44,867 bases of DNA, taken from contig JAFRXI010000004.1 of NCBI GenBank assembly GCA_017437755.1, positions 1-44,867 on the forward strand, read 5' to 3'. The translations under genes were made by a program, and so were the position numbers. This document shows, one piece after another, positions 24,769 through 33,999 of the stretch. The stretch's first letter is position 1; each line of letters starts with the position of its first letter. This DNA comes from Bacteroidales bacterium. Its GTDB lineage: Bacteria > Bacteroidota > Bacteroidia > Bacteroidales > UBA932. Under the pieces are notes generated by a model, which had not been told where the DNA came from, made no database searches, and saw nothing but the letters and a program-made list of their open reading frames with translations.

Positions 24769-25323
24769 TTATTTCTGCTGCTGTGCAGCCATCTGCTGCT
24801 GAAGTGATTCAATGGTCCTGTCGGCGGGAATGCCGAGTTCCTTGCGGGCTGCGTCCATGAGGTTCACAGTGGCGGCCTCATCCACATACAGCATGCTGGT
24901 GGTGTCGAGGACAACCGTAACACCGGCTGCCTTGGCAATTTTCTTGATGCCGTCCTGTACCTTCTGCACGAGGGGTGCGGTGAGCTGCTGCTGCTGTTGC
25001 TGAAGTTCCTGGCTGATATTCTGCTGGAATTCCTGCAGGCGGCCCTCAAGGTCAGCGATATTCTTTGCCTTGGTCTCCTTTACGGAAGCCGACCAGGTGG
25101 ATTCCTTCTGCTGATACTCCTGGGTCTTGGCCTGATACTCCTTGTACATGTCCTGGAAAGTCTCCTCGGCTTCCTTGTTGGCCGCGTTCATGGTCTCGCG
25201 GACACCGTCCATCTCGGGAAGAAGCGTCACAAGCTCGTTGAAGTTGACGTGACCGATCTTGGTCTGTGCCTGCAGGGCAAACGGAAGGATCGCGGCAAGG
25301 GCGAATAAAAAGATTTTTTTCAT
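24769..25323 (-). CDS. OmpH/Skp family periplasmic chaperone (first copy)
   Basis: A 184-aa protein with signal peptide (about 1-20, LQAQ), a beta-strand (KIGHVNFNELVTLLPE) and a long coiled-coil arm rich in Gln and Glu, as in Skp, which shields unfolded outer-membrane proteins in the periplasm. It follows bamA by 75 bases on the same strand, the classic bamA-skp pairing, so a role delivering barrels to BamA is likely. A second copy is at 30479-31123. The Gln-rich C-terminus (QQQMAAQQQK) is a small oddity. The 75-base gap to bamA shows no clear promoter or hairpin. Confidence 0.9.
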   Translation of the reverse strand: MKKIFLFALAAILPFALQAQTKIGHVNFNELVTLLPEMDGVRETMNAANKEAEETFQDMYKEYQAKTQEYQQKESTWSASVKETKAKNIADLEGRLQEFQQNISQELQQQQQQLTAPLVQKVQDGIKKIAKAAGVTVVLDTTSMLYVDEAATVNLMDAARKELGIPADRTIESLQQQMAAQQQK

Positions 25324-25398
25324 ATTCTTGGTGTTTTATGTTTCACATTCAAATTGCACTATGAGCAAATTCGGGGCCAAAAGGTAAAATTCAGGAAA

Positions 25399-27993
25399 TC
25401 AGAACTGCTGACCGATAAGGAAATGGAACTGGCTCTTGCCGTTTGTGGCATCGTCAAAGCCGTATCCCCAGTCGATTCCCAGAAGTCCGATCATCGGGAG
25501 GAACACCCTCACGCCCACTCCGGCCGAACGCTTGATCTGGAACGGATTGAACTTGCGGATGTCATACCAGCAGTTTCCTCCTTCCAGGAAGGCCAGGACG
25601 AAAATCGTGGACTGAGGCTGCAGGACCACCGGATAACGGAGCTCCACGGTGAACTTGTCGTAGACGTTTCCGCTGCGGGTGTAACCCTGCTGGCTGTAAG
25701 GGGCGTCCACCACGGGGGTGAGAGAGTAGTTCTCGTAACCGCGGAGGGCGATGATCTCGGAACCGTAGGTGTTGTAACCCGACATTCCGTCGCCGCCGAC
25801 CTCGAAGTACTCGAACGGGGAGTAACCCCAACGGCGGTTGTAATAGCCCAGGTAACCGAACTGGGCCCTGGCCATGAGCACAAGGTTCTCCACCAGTTTG
25901 GTATAGATGGCGCCGCTGAATTTCCACTTGTGGTACTCTATCCACCTGTAGCGCTGCTGCGACGTCCAGTTGTCGTAATTGATGTCCCTCCACGAATCAA
26001 CCGCGATGCGGTTTCCGGAAGCATCGTAGGAATGCTTGCGGAACAGGGAGTATGGCGGGGTTATCTGAAGCGACATGGAGAACTCCGAGCCCTGCCTCGG
26101 GTATATCTGCTGGTCGGTGGAATTCCTGGAGAGGCTTATGGTGTAGCTCAGGTTGTTGGACTTTCCGTCGTTGAACATGAAGTAGGAGTTCTGCCAGTCG
26201 GTAAGGCGGTAAGTCTGCCAGCTGAGGCTGTTGTACAGCACAAAGTAGCTGTCGGGCCACTTCAGGCGGTTGCCAAGTCCTGCCGAGAAGCCGTAGACCT
26301 CGTACATGTGGGCGGTTGAGAACAACTGGATGTACTGGCCGGTTATGTCGGAACTGGTCATCCTGGTATAGTAACCGGAAAGGCTGAGCGAAGTGGGTTT
26401 CTTTCCAAACAGCCACGGCTCCATGAAACTCGCCGTGAGTGCGGTGTAGTAACGGCCGTTGGTCTGGAAACGGAAAGCCAGGTTCTGGGCGTCCCCGAGC
26501 GGTACCGGCCTCCATGCGGTCTTGTCGAAGATGCGCCTGGTGGAGAAATTGTTGAAACTGACGCCGGCCGTTCCCACGAACATCCTGCCGCCCCAGCCTC
26601 CTGAGAGTTCCAGCTGGCTGGAAGGCTTCTCGGTGACATTGTATACGATGTCAACGGTGTTGTTCAACTGGTTGGGAATTATGGAATAGCCCTTGGCCGG
26701 GTCCATGATCGCCTCGGGGTCGAACTGACCCAGGGAGGCTATCTCACGGACGGAGCGCTCGAAATCCGACTGGCTGAAAAGGTACCCCGGACGGGTGAAA
26801 ACCTGGCGGCGGACCACCTTTTCGCTGGTGAGGTCGTTCCCGTTTATCACTATGTTGTTGAGAGTGGCGGGCTTGCCCTCGGAAATCCTCATCTCAACAT
26901 CCACCGAGTCGTTCTGGATGTTCATTTCCACCGGGGTGATGTTGAAGAAGAGGTATCCGTTGTCGCGGTAGAGCTTGGAAACGTCGTAATCCGTCTGTTT
27001 CCCGCCGCCCTGGAGCCTCTTCTGCATGGTCACCACGTCGTAGATGTCGCCCTTCTTGATCTGGAGGATCTGGTTCAGGGTTTCGGTGGGATATACCGAG
27101 TTGCCTGTCCAGGTTATGTCGCGGAAATAGTAACGGTCACCCTCGTCGAAAGTCAGGTCGATGCCCAGGCGGTTGGGCTTGACATAATATATGGAATCCT
27201 TTACCAGGCGGGCGTCGCGGAAGCCGGCTTCGTTGAAAGCCTCCACGGCGTTCTTCTTGTCGTTGACGTACTCCTTTTCATTGAACTTCTTGCTGGAGAA
27301 GAAGTTATATATCTTTGCCGACTTGGTCTTCTTCATGGAACGGGCCAGCTTGAATTCCTTGACATGCTCGTTTCCGATGAAGTTGATCTCCTTGATGCGG
27401 ATCTTGTCGCCGCGGTTCACATGGAAATTGACCCTGACGGCCCCCTTGATCACCGTGTCGCGTACGGACTGGACGTCCACCTCGCACTTTAGGAAGCCCT
27501 TTTCCTTGTAGTAACGCTTGATGATGTCGGCCGAGGCGGACGACAGGTACTCGGAGAACTCCCGTCCCTTGCGGAGGTTGAGCCTCTCCTGGAGGTCCTT
27601 CTTCTCACCGCTCTTCACGCCGGTGAATCCCCAGCTCACTACCCTGGGCCTTTCCATCACGCATATCTTGAGCCACGCCGTGTCACGCGAGGCCGACAGC
27701 GAATCGACCACCACGGAAACGTCCTCGAAGTAACGCTGCAGCCAGATGCGCTTGACGATGGACGATATGTCCTCGCCCGGGATGGTGACCTCCATTCCCT
27801 TCTGGATGCCGCTTAGCTGGAGTATCTGGGATTCGCCGAACTGCCTGTTCCCTTCCACGCCAACGCCGCCGACTATGTATTTCCTGGGGTTGTTATAGTC
27901 TATCTCTATCCCGCTGCGGGACGACTGTGCGGGCATTGACAATGTCCACAAAAGCATCAGGGCGCTGCAGCAGAATATCAGTCTTGACTTCAT
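25399..27993 (-). CDS. bamA: Outer-membrane protein assembly factor BamA
   Basis: An 864-aa Omp85 protein that folds beta-barrel proteins into the outer membrane. After the signal peptide (about 1-22) come POTRA repeats up to about residue 430 (for example GVEGNRQFGESQI and INFIGNEHVKEF). A 16-strand barrel follows, ending with the Phe-terminated strand HFLIGQQF. I started at the ATG at 27993 (MKSRLIFCC), which gives a signal peptide; the upstream start would add seven residues ahead of it. It lies between uppS (31 bases upstream) and skp, in an envelope-building cluster. Confidence 0.95.
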   Translation of the reverse strand: MKSRLIFCCSALMLLWTLSMPAQSSRSGIEIDYNNPRKYIVGGVGVEGNRQFGESQILQLSGIQKGMEVTIPGEDISSIVKRIWLQRYFEDVSVVVDSLSASRDTAWLKICVMERPRVVSWGFTGVKSGEKKDLQERLNLRKGREFSEYLSSASADIIKRYYKEKGFLKCEVDVQSVRDTVIKGAVRVNFHVNRGDKIRIKEINFIGNEHVKEFKLARSMKKTKSAKIYNFFSSKKFNEKEYVNDKKNAVEAFNEAGFRDARLVKDSIYYVKPNRLGIDLTFDEGDRYYFRDITWTGNSVYPTETLNQILQIKKGDIYDVVTMQKRLQGGGKQTDYDVSKLYRDNGYLFFNITPVEMNIQNDSVDVEMRISEGKPATLNNIVINGNDLTSEKVVRRQVFTRPGYLFSQSDFERSVREIASLGQFDPEAIMDPAKGYSIIPNQLNNTVDIVYNVTEKPSSQLELSGGWGGRMFVGTAGVSFNNFSTRRIFDKTAWRPVPLGDAQNLAFRFQTNGRYYTALTASFMEPWLFGKKPTSLSLSGYYTRMTSSDITGQYIQLFSTAHMYEVYGFSAGLGNRLKWPDSYFVLYNSLSWQTYRLTDWQNSYFMFNDGKSNNLSYTISLSRNSTDQQIYPRQGSEFSMSLQITPPYSLFRKHSYDASGNRIAVDSWRDINYDNWTSQQRYRWIEYHKWKFSGAIYTKLVENLVLMARAQFGYLGYYNRRWGYSPFEYFEVGGDGMSGYNTYGSEIIALRGYENYSLTPVVDAPYSQQGYTRSGNVYDKFTVELRYPVVLQPQSTIFVLAFLEGGNCWYDIRKFNPFQIKRSAGVGVRVFLPMIGLLGIDWGYGFDDATNGKSQFHFLIGQQF

Positions 27994-28024
27994 ATACAAA
28001 ATTTGAATTTGCAAATATACGCAA

Positions 28025-28750
28025 TTATTTCACTTTTCCATAACGGCGGTCACGTCTTGCATACTCAGCGAGGGCTTCCCTGAACCGTTCCTTGCCGAAA
28101 TCCGGCCAGAGGACATCGGAGAAGATGAACTCGGTATATGCCGCCTGCCAAAGCAGGAAATTGCTGATTCTCAATTCCCCAGACGTCCTGATAAGAAGAT
28201 CGGGATCGGGGATTCCGGCCGTGGAGAGATACTTGTCAAAATCCTCCAGGGACAATTCCTCGAGGCCGGAGGGATTTGAGGAATAATCCGCGGCCAGGGC
28301 CTTGGCGGCCTGCAGGATGTCCCATTTCCCGCTGTAGCTGAGGAAGATGACCAGTGTCATCCTGGAATTATCCCTGGTCTTTTCCTCCAGTCCGGCGATG
28401 GCCTCCCTCAATGTGGGGGACAGCCTTTCAAAATTGCCTATCACCCTGAAGCGGACCCCGTTTTCCATCAGGGTCGCGCACTCCTCGGCTATGGACTTCA
28501 TCATAAGCCCCATCAGGGACGAGACTTCCTGGGCCGGGCGGTTCCAGTTTTCCTCGGAAAACGCAAAGAGCGACAGGTACTTGACCCCGGCTTCCACCGC
28601 GGCCTCGGTACACGCCCGCACGCTTTTAACACCCTCGAAATGGCCCTTGACCCTTTCCAGGCCCCTCTCCCTGGCCCAACGGCCGTTTCCGTCCATTATT
28701 ATGGAAACGTGCACGGGGACCCTCGGGGTTTGATCAACCGTTTGGTTCAC
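28025..28750 (-). CDS. uppS: Undecaprenyl diphosphate synthase (isoprenyl transferase)
   Basis: A 241-aa cis-prenyltransferase that makes the C55 lipid carrier for peptidoglycan and O-antigen. Catalytic Asp20 lies in IIMDGNGRWA. The conserved FAFSEENWNRP and the RTSGELRISNFLLWQ block are intact. The start codon is GTG (28748-28750); no ATG upstream of the catalytic motif fits the family length. It follows nadK by 21 bases and precedes bamA by 31. Its precursors come from the MEP pathway, of which dxr is encoded in this window. Confidence 0.95.
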   Translation of the reverse strand: MNQTVDQTPRVPVHVSIIMDGNGRWARERGLERVKGHFEGVKSVRACTEAAVEAGVKYLSLFAFSEENWNRPAQEVSSLMGLMMKSIAEECATLMENGVRFRVIGNFERLSPTLREAIAGLEEKTRDNSRMTLVIFLSYSGKWDILQAAKALAADYSSNPSGLEELSLEDFDKYLSTAGIPDPDLLIRTSGELRISNFLLWQAAYTEFIFSDVLWPDFGKERFREALAEYARRDRRYGKVK

Positions 28751-28771
28751 TTTCAGCTGGATTTTATAAAA

Positions 28772-29593
28772 TCAATCGGCAGCGTTCCTTGCATCTTCCC
28801 CCCAATACAGCTTGCTGGTCAGGGCCTTGAAAAAGCTGGAGGAACAGAGCCGGACTCTTTTGAGCGAAAACTGTGCCAGCGAAACATCAAACTGTACCCC
28901 GGATGGGACAACCTTGTAGCGGTTGTCCATGGAGAACATCACCAGCTGGTTCCTGGAAAAGGCCGAGACTGAAATCCTGGAAGATTCAGGGACTATCAGG
29001 GGCCTGACATTCATGTTGTGCGGAGCGATGGGAGCCACGATCAGCACCCTTGCCCCCGGCATGCAGATGGGACCGCCTACGCTCAGGGAATAGGCGGTTG
29101 AACCCGAACTGGTCGCCACCAGGAGGCCGTCGGCCCGGTATACCGGAAGGGCGGCGCCGTCTATCTCCACCCTGACTTCCAGCATTGCGGCACCGGCACG
29201 GTGCACCACAACCTCGTTCAGGGCATAGGGAGAGAAGCCGTCGAGGGGCTCCAGGCAAGGGGAAGAGACCGACAGCAGTGCCCTCTCCTCCACGCCGTAA
29301 TTTCCTCCCAATACGGCCGCCGGAACATCTTCCGGAACGGTCTCCGACAGGAACCCAAGCCGTCCCATGTTCACGCCGAGTATCGGCACGCCGCTGTCCC
29401 CCACCCTTTTGGATGCGGAAAGGAAAGTGCCGTCGCCGCCCACTGAAAGCAGCAGGTCGGTCCCGTCCTGCAGGTCCTCATGGTTCTGTATGTCATACAG
29501 GGTTGCGCCGCCCTTTTCCAGGGCCTCCCTCATCTTGAGATACTTGGGATCTGCGCCCAGGTTCTTTTTCTTTACGTATACCGCTATCTTCAT
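28772..29593 (-). CDS. nadK: NAD kinase
   Basis: A 273-aa enzyme phosphorylating NAD to NADP. The GGDGT motif is at 52-56 with catalytic Asp54, and the second motif carries Asn126-Glu127 (YALNEVVVHR). The glycine-rich SGSTAYSLSVGGP segment follows. Length is normal. It is the first gene of the minus-strand run nadK, uppS, bamA, skp, korA, korB, gdhA, with a -7 box 36 bases ahead of its start. NADPH made from its product serves Dxr and GdhA. Confidence 0.96.
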   Translation of the reverse strand: MKIAVYVKKKNLGADPKYLKMREALEKGGATLYDIQNHEDLQDGTDLLLSVGGDGTFLSASKRVGDSGVPILGVNMGRLGFLSETVPEDVPAAVLGGNYGVEERALLSVSSPCLEPLDGFSPYALNEVVVHRAGAAMLEVRVEIDGAALPVYRADGLLVATSSGSTAYSLSVGGPICMPGARVLIVAPIAPHNMNVRPLIVPESSRISVSAFSRNQLVMFSMDNRYKVVPSGVQFDVSLAQFSLKRVRLCSSSFFKALTSKLYWGEDARNAAD

Positions 29594-29629
29594 CTGGCAG
29601 CTGCGATTCTTTCAATTACAAATAGAAGT

Positions 29630-29637
29630 CAAAAATA
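29630..29637 (-). promoter_or_regulatory. -7 box of the nadK operon
   Basis: TATTTTTG on the minus strand, 36 bases before the nadK start. It probably drives the downstream run to bamA or beyond, as no other good -7 box was found in that run. Confidence 0.55.
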
Positions 29638-29668
29638 GTCATTTATTCCTTCATTCTGAAATTTATGT

Positions 29669-29676
29669 TAATTTTG
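29669..29676 (+). promoter_or_regulatory. -7 box of the pdxJ operon
   Basis: TAATTTTG on the plus strand, 21 bases before the pdxJ ATG at 29698. No exact TTTG at -33. Confidence 0.6.
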
Positions 29677-29697
29677 TCGGCAGCAATATATCCAGAT

Positions 29698-30417
29698 ATG
29701 ACAAGGCTCAGCGTAAATATAAACAAGATAGCGACCCTTAGGAATGCCCGGGGAGGTGACATGCCCAACGTGGAAAAGGCCGCCCTGGACGTGGAAAGTT
29801 TTGGTGCAGAGGGAATTACGGTCCATCCCCGTCCTGACCAGAGGCATATCCGCTACAGCGATGTAAGGATCATCCGTCCTCAGGTGAAGACCGAATTCAA
29901 CATAGAGGGAAATCCGGTACCGTCCTTCGTGGACCTGGTTGCCGAAGTGGTTCCGGACCAGGTGACCCTGGTGCCCGACGCCCCCGACGCAATCACCTCC
30001 AATGCAGGCTGGAACACTCTGGAAAACAGGACTTTCCTGACGGAAATGTGCCGGTTCTTCAAGTCCCGGGGCATCCGTACGTCGATATTCATCGACCCCG
30101 ATCCGGAAATGGCCCGCGGTGCCGCACTTTGCGGAGCCGACAGGGTCGAACTGTATACCGAGGGGTACGCCTCGGCCTTCTCCCGCGGAAAGGAAGAAGC
30201 CGTCGCCCCCTACGTCAGGGCCGCCGAAGCCGCCAGGGAAGCCGGACTCGGGGTAAATGCAGGCCATGACCTCAACCTCCAAAACCTGAGGTATTTCATA
30301 GGAAGGATACCATGGACGGCAGAGGTTTCCATCGGCCATGCCATAATCTGCGATGCCCTTTACATGGGTCTTGAAAAAACTATCCGGGCATATCTTGCGG
30401 AAATCCGGAATTTTTAG
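29698..30417 (+). CDS. pdxJ: Pyridoxine 5'-phosphate synthase
   Basis: A 239-aa TIM-barrel enzyme that condenses 1-deoxy-D-xylulose 5-phosphate with 3-amino-2-oxopropyl phosphate in vitamin B6 synthesis. His43, Arg45 and His50 ([10 protein letters not shown]) and Glu70 match the known active site, and the phosphate-binding GHDLN and SIGHAII segments are present. I used the ATG at 29698 (MTRLSVNIN); the frame's upstream start lies beside the -7 box. A second skp-like gene follows after 61 bases. Its substrate DXP is shared with Dxr. Confidence 0.96.
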   Translation: MTRLSVNINKIATLRNARGGDMPNVEKAALDVESFGAEGITVHPRPDQRHIRYSDVRIIRPQVKTEFNIEGNPVPSFVDLVAEVVPDQVTLVPDAPDAITSNAGWNTLENRTFLTEMCRFFKSRGIRTSIFIDPDPEMARGAALCGADRVELYTEGYASAFSRGKEEAVAPYVRAAEAAREAGLGVNAGHDLNLQNLRYFIGRIPWTAEVSIGHAIICDALYMGLEKTIRAYLAEIRNF

Positions 30418-30478
30418 CTACTATTGTAAATCGGCTTTTTGCCGGACTGTTTGAAACAATAAACAATAAACCATAAAA

Positions 30479-31123
30479 ATGAAACAGACACCGCTTATCC
30501 TCAGCATCATCGCCATCGTGGCCTCCGCTGTATTCGGGATCCTCTCACTCACCGGCAACTCTTCAAAGAAACCGGCCACCGTGGCCGTAAGCGCGGACAG
30601 CACCGCCACTGCCGGCAGCATCGTATATTTCAACGTGGACAAGGTAATGGCCGGCTATGACATGGCCAATGACCTCCGTTCCGTGGTCGAGACCAAGATC
30701 CAGGGCATCCAGGCCGAGATCGACCGCCGCGGCAACAGGCTCCAGAAAGACGTCAACGAATTCCAGAACAAGATAGACAAGGGCCTCCTCACCAGGAGCG
30801 TGGCGGAAGCACAGGGCCAGAAACTCCAGCAGCAGCAGAACGACTACCAGAACTACGCTCTCCGCAAGCAGAACGAGATGGCCGAGGAACAGCAGGTCAT
30901 GATGAACCAGATACTCGACGCCATCAAGACCTATATCGACAAGTACAACGCCACCAGGCAGTACGCCCTTATCCTTGCCACCCAGGGCGAGATCCTTCCC
31001 GCTCCGGTAGCCGCAGGTGACGCGGCCCTGGATATCACCGACGACCTTCTCCTTGGCCTCAACGAGGAATACATAAAGACCAAGGACAAGGGCGCAACCG
31101 CCGAAAAAGAGATTAAAGAGTAA
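30479..31123 (+). CDS. OmpH/Skp family protein (second copy)
   Basis: A 214-aa protein with a hydrophobic N-terminal segment (about 5-26) that may be an uncut anchor or a signal peptide, since no clear cleavage motif follows. A short strand (GSIVYFNVDKVMAGY) and a long coiled coil (about 68-150) follow, as in the OmpH/Skp family. The C-terminal part (ALDITDDLLLGLNEEY) is like other Bacteroidota Skp paralogs. It is not next to bamA, and lies between pdxJ and a glycosyltransferase gene (9-base gap). It is probably a periplasmic chaperone with a different client set (inference). Confidence 0.85.
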   Translation: MKQTPLILSIIAIVASAVFGILSLTGNSSKKPATVAVSADSTATAGSIVYFNVDKVMAGYDMANDLRSVVETKIQGIQAEIDRRGNRLQKDVNEFQNKIDKGLLTRSVAEAQGQKLQQQQNDYQNYALRKQNEMAEEQQVMMNQILDAIKTYIDKYNATRQYALILATQGEILPAPVAAGDAALDITDDLLLGLNEEYIKTKDKGATAEKEIKE

Positions 31124-31132
31124 ACTACTGTA

Positions 31133-32263
31133 TTGAGAATTGCGATCCTGTCTAGTTTCTACCCCTTGAGGGGAGGAATTGCCCAGTTCAACGCCAGCCT
31201 GCTGGAAGAACTGGGCAAGGATCACATTGTAAAGGCCTTTTCGTTCAAAAGGCAGTATCCAGGCCTGCTCTTCCCCGGCAAGACCCAGTACGTCACTCCC
31301 GACGACGAAGCCGTTCCCGTGGACGCGGAAGCGGTCCTGGACACGGTGAATCCCTTCACCTACATATCCACCGCACGGAAGGTCCGGGAATGGAAACCCG
31401 ACCTTCTGCTTGTACGTTACTGGATGTCGTGGTTCGCCCCGTCGCTGGGATACGTGGCCAGGCATGTAGGTAAGGACTGCCGCCGGATTGCCATCCTTGA
31501 CAACGTCATACCCCATGAGAGGAGGTTTTTCGACACGCCTCTCACAAAATATTTCCTGCGGGGGATGGACGGTTTTGTAACCATGTGCGGAGCGGTCTCA
31601 CGCGACCTGGACACCTTCAGGACCGGCGCCCCGCGCATCACCCTCTACCATCCGCTGTATTCCCACTTCGGGGAGAAACTCCCCAGGGAGCAGGCCGAGG
31701 ATGCCCTGGGCCTCGCCCATGGAAAGAAGAACCTGCTGTTCTTCGGGCTCATCCGGGAATACAAGGGACTGGACATTCTCCTGGAGGCCTTCAGGGACCT
31801 TCCGGAAGATTACCAGCTGATAATCGCCGGGGAGCCTTACGGATCGTGGGACAAATACCGGGAAATACTGGAAAGCCTGCCCGGCAAGGACCGGGTGAAG
31901 GTGTTTCCCGAGTACATCCGCGACAGCGAAGTGAAGAGGTATTTTTCCGCTGCCGACGTGACCGTACTGCCCTACCGCAGCGCCACCCAGAGCGGCATCA
32001 GCTCCATCTCCTACCATTTTGAGGTTCCGATGATAGTCACCGATACCGGCGGCCTGCGGGAAACCGTTGGCGACACGGGCACGGGTATTGTTATCGATAG
32101 TCCCGACCCCTCGTCCGTAAGAGATGGGATCCTTGCCTTTTTTGCCGACCAGGATGCCGGTAACCGTTGCAGGGAAGCCATCAGGAGGGAGAAGGAAAGG
32201 TTGTCATGGAAACGGTTCGCCCGGGAACTTACCGGGTTTGCCGGTAAAATTCAGACAAGATGA
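31133..32263 (+). CDS. GT4-type glycosyltransferase, TTG start
   Basis: A 376-aa GT-B fold glycosyltransferase. The N-terminal domain opens with RIAILSSFYPLRGGIAQF. The C-terminal nucleotide-sugar domain has FFGLIREYKGLDILLEAF and, near 280-310, the SISYHFEVPMIVTDTGGLRETV segment typical of group 1/GT4 enzymes. It probably adds a sugar to a cell-surface glycan or lipid; donor and acceptor unknown. The only sensible start is TTG at 31133, since the next ATG would remove the first domain. It follows skp by 9 bases and overlaps the LysM/PBP gene by 4 (ATGA), so coupling is likely. Confidence 0.88.
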   Translation: MRIAILSSFYPLRGGIAQFNASLLEELGKDHIVKAFSFKRQYPGLLFPGKTQYVTPDDEAVPVDAEAVLDTVNPFTYISTARKVREWKPDLLLVRYWMSWFAPSLGYVARHVGKDCRRIAILDNVIPHERRFFDTPLTKYFLRGMDGFVTMCGAVSRDLDTFRTGAPRITLYHPLYSHFGEKLPREQAEDALGLAHGKKNLLFFGLIREYKGLDILLEAFRDLPEDYQLIIAGEPYGSWDKYREILESLPGKDRVKVFPEYIRDSEVKRYFSAADVTVLPYRSATQSGISSISYHFEVPMIVTDTGGLRETVGDTGTGIVIDSPDPSSVRDGILAFFADQDAGNRCREAIRREKERLSWKRFARELTGFAGKIQTR

Positions 32264-33963
32264 AACAGAAACTTACCATCCTGCTCGCAATAGTCTGCCT
32301 CGTGGTGGCAGGCCCGAGGAGCGTATCCGCACAGGACTACATACCAACCCCGGTAACCGTGTCAAAAGACAAGGTACGGCTTGGCGGAAGGCTGTACTAT
32401 TCCCACGTGGTGCTGGAAAAGCAGACGCTCTATTCCATCAGCAAGGCCTACGGGGTGTCCATCGACGAAATAATCCAGTCGAACGCCGGGATCCAGGCCG
32501 ACGGGACCGGACTCCAGAAGAACGCCATCATCATGATTCCGGTAACTGACGCCAAGGATGCCAAGGACGTGCAGACCGTGGCCGAACCTGAGCCCCAGCC
32601 CCAGCCTGCCGAAGATACTCCGGAGTATAAGATCCACACGGTCAAGTGGTTCGAGGACATCGACGACATAGCCAAGACCTATGGCGTTTCCGTGAAAGAC
32701 ATCATGGATTACAACGGTCTCACGTCCAGGAAGCTGTCAAAGCGCCAGAAGATCAAGATCCCCCTTGTGCCGGTACAGCAGGCCGCCCCGCAGCCGCAGG
32801 TGGAAACTCCTCCCGCTCCCCCGGCAACCGTCGATGAGCCCGAACCGGAGCCGAAGGAGGAAGCCGCTCCGGTGGTTACCACGCCTGAAGAGCCCTCTTT
32901 GCTGGAGGATTTCGTGGAAGGCCTGATGGGTAAAAAGACCGTGAACGTGGCCCTTCTCCTTCCGCTTGGCGCCAAGGGGTCCGTGAACTCGGATTTCATG
33001 GATTTCTACTGCGGCGTACTCTTGGCGGTGAAGGACCTGGAGGAACAGGGAATCGGCACCAACCTGAGCGTATATGACGTGGCAGGCGGCGCCATCCCGT
33101 CCAGGGACGCCCTGGTGTCCAACGACCTGGTCCTGGGTCCGGTGACCGAAAAGGACCTCACGGCCGTCCTGGACAGGGTTAACGGAAGGACTGCGGTCAT
33201 CTCTCCGCTTGAACAGAAGGCCGAGCATCTTGCCGGATCCTGCTCCAACTTTGTACAGGCCCCCACATCCAACCAGACCCAGTATGACGACCTCATCGCA
33301 TGGGCCGAAAGCGAGACCGCCCCGGCCGACAAGGTCCTGCTGATTACCGAAAAAGGCCGTACAAGCCCTGCTTTCACCGGGATAACATCCGCCCTGTCGA
33401 GGCGTAACCTCCGCCACTCCACCATCAGCTACAGCATAATAGAAGGCAGGAAGATTCCTTCCACAATGCCTCAATACCTCACCAAACAGGGGGTCAACCG
33501 CATAATCGTAGCCACCGAAAGCGAGGCTTTCATGGGGGACGTGATGCGGAACATCGGCATCATTATGGACAAGGGGTATAACGTTGTGATGTACGCCCCG
33601 TCCAAGCTCCGCACCTTCGACACCATCGACGGCACCGGATTCCACAACGCAAACCTGCATATATCTTCGTCATATTCAATCGATTACTCGCTCCCTGAGG
33701 TAGACCGTTTTGTAAAGGCCTACAGGGCCCTCTACAACACCGAGCCCAACGGCTTCTCTTTCCAGGGATACGACACCGCCCGCTTCTTCATAAGCAAGTG
33801 TTCCAAGTACGGGAACCGATGGATGAAGAAGGTGCCCGGCGAGACGGAGAGCCTCCTGCACGCGGATTTCAGGATGGAAGCCACCGAATCAGGGGCCCTC
33901 GTAAACAGGGCCGTAAGGCGTACGGTATATGACAAAGACTTTTCCACCCATCTGGTGAAATAG
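32260..33963 (+). CDS. Exported protein with two LysM domains and a PBP1-type ligand-binding domain
   Basis: A 567-aa protein with signal peptide (about 1-25, VSAQ). Two LysM-like peptidoglycan-binding domains lie at about 47-95 (SHVVLEKQTLYSISKAYGV) and 125-170 (HTVKWFEDIDDIAKTYGV). A Pro/Glu-rich linker (about 172-205) leads to a C-terminal domain (about 225-555) resembling type 1 periplasmic binding proteins of amino-acid ABC transporters (VNVALLLPLG, FYCGVLLAVKDL). No transporter genes are near, so it probably senses or binds a ligand at the wall rather than feeding an importer (inference). Its start overlaps the glycosyltransferase stop by 4 bases. Confidence 0.8.
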   Translation: MKQKLTILLAIVCLVVAGPRSVSAQDYIPTPVTVSKDKVRLGGRLYYSHVVLEKQTLYSISKAYGVSIDEIIQSNAGIQADGTGLQKNAIIMIPVTDAKDAKDVQTVAEPEPQPQPAEDTPEYKIHTVKWFEDIDDIAKTYGVSVKDIMDYNGLTSRKLSKRQKIKIPLVPVQQAAPQPQVETPPAPPATVDEPEPEPKEEAAPVVTTPEEPSLLEDFVEGLMGKKTVNVALLLPLGAKGSVNSDFMDFYCGVLLAVKDLEEQGIGTNLSVYDVAGGAIPSRDALVSNDLVLGPVTEKDLTAVLDRVNGRTAVISPLEQKAEHLAGSCSNFVQAPTSNQTQYDDLIAWAESETAPADKVLLITEKGRTSPAFTGITSALSRRNLRHSTISYSIIEGRKIPSTMPQYLTKQGVNRIIVATESEAFMGDVMRNIGIIMDKGYNVVMYAPSKLRTFDTIDGTGFHNANLHISSSYSIDYSLPEVDRFVKAYRALYNTEPNGFSFQGYDTARFFISKCSKYGNRWMKKVPGETESLLHADFRMEATESGALVNRAVRRTVYDKDFSTHLVK

Positions 33964-33999
33964 TTGCAAAAACCTGTCTATCAATTAATTCCTTACTAT

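Noticed and set aside
30428-30445. CGGC-TTTTT-GCCG hairpin after pdxJ as a terminator
   Set aside because: The stem is only 4 bp with no T-run after it, and the genes on both sides look co-transcribed.
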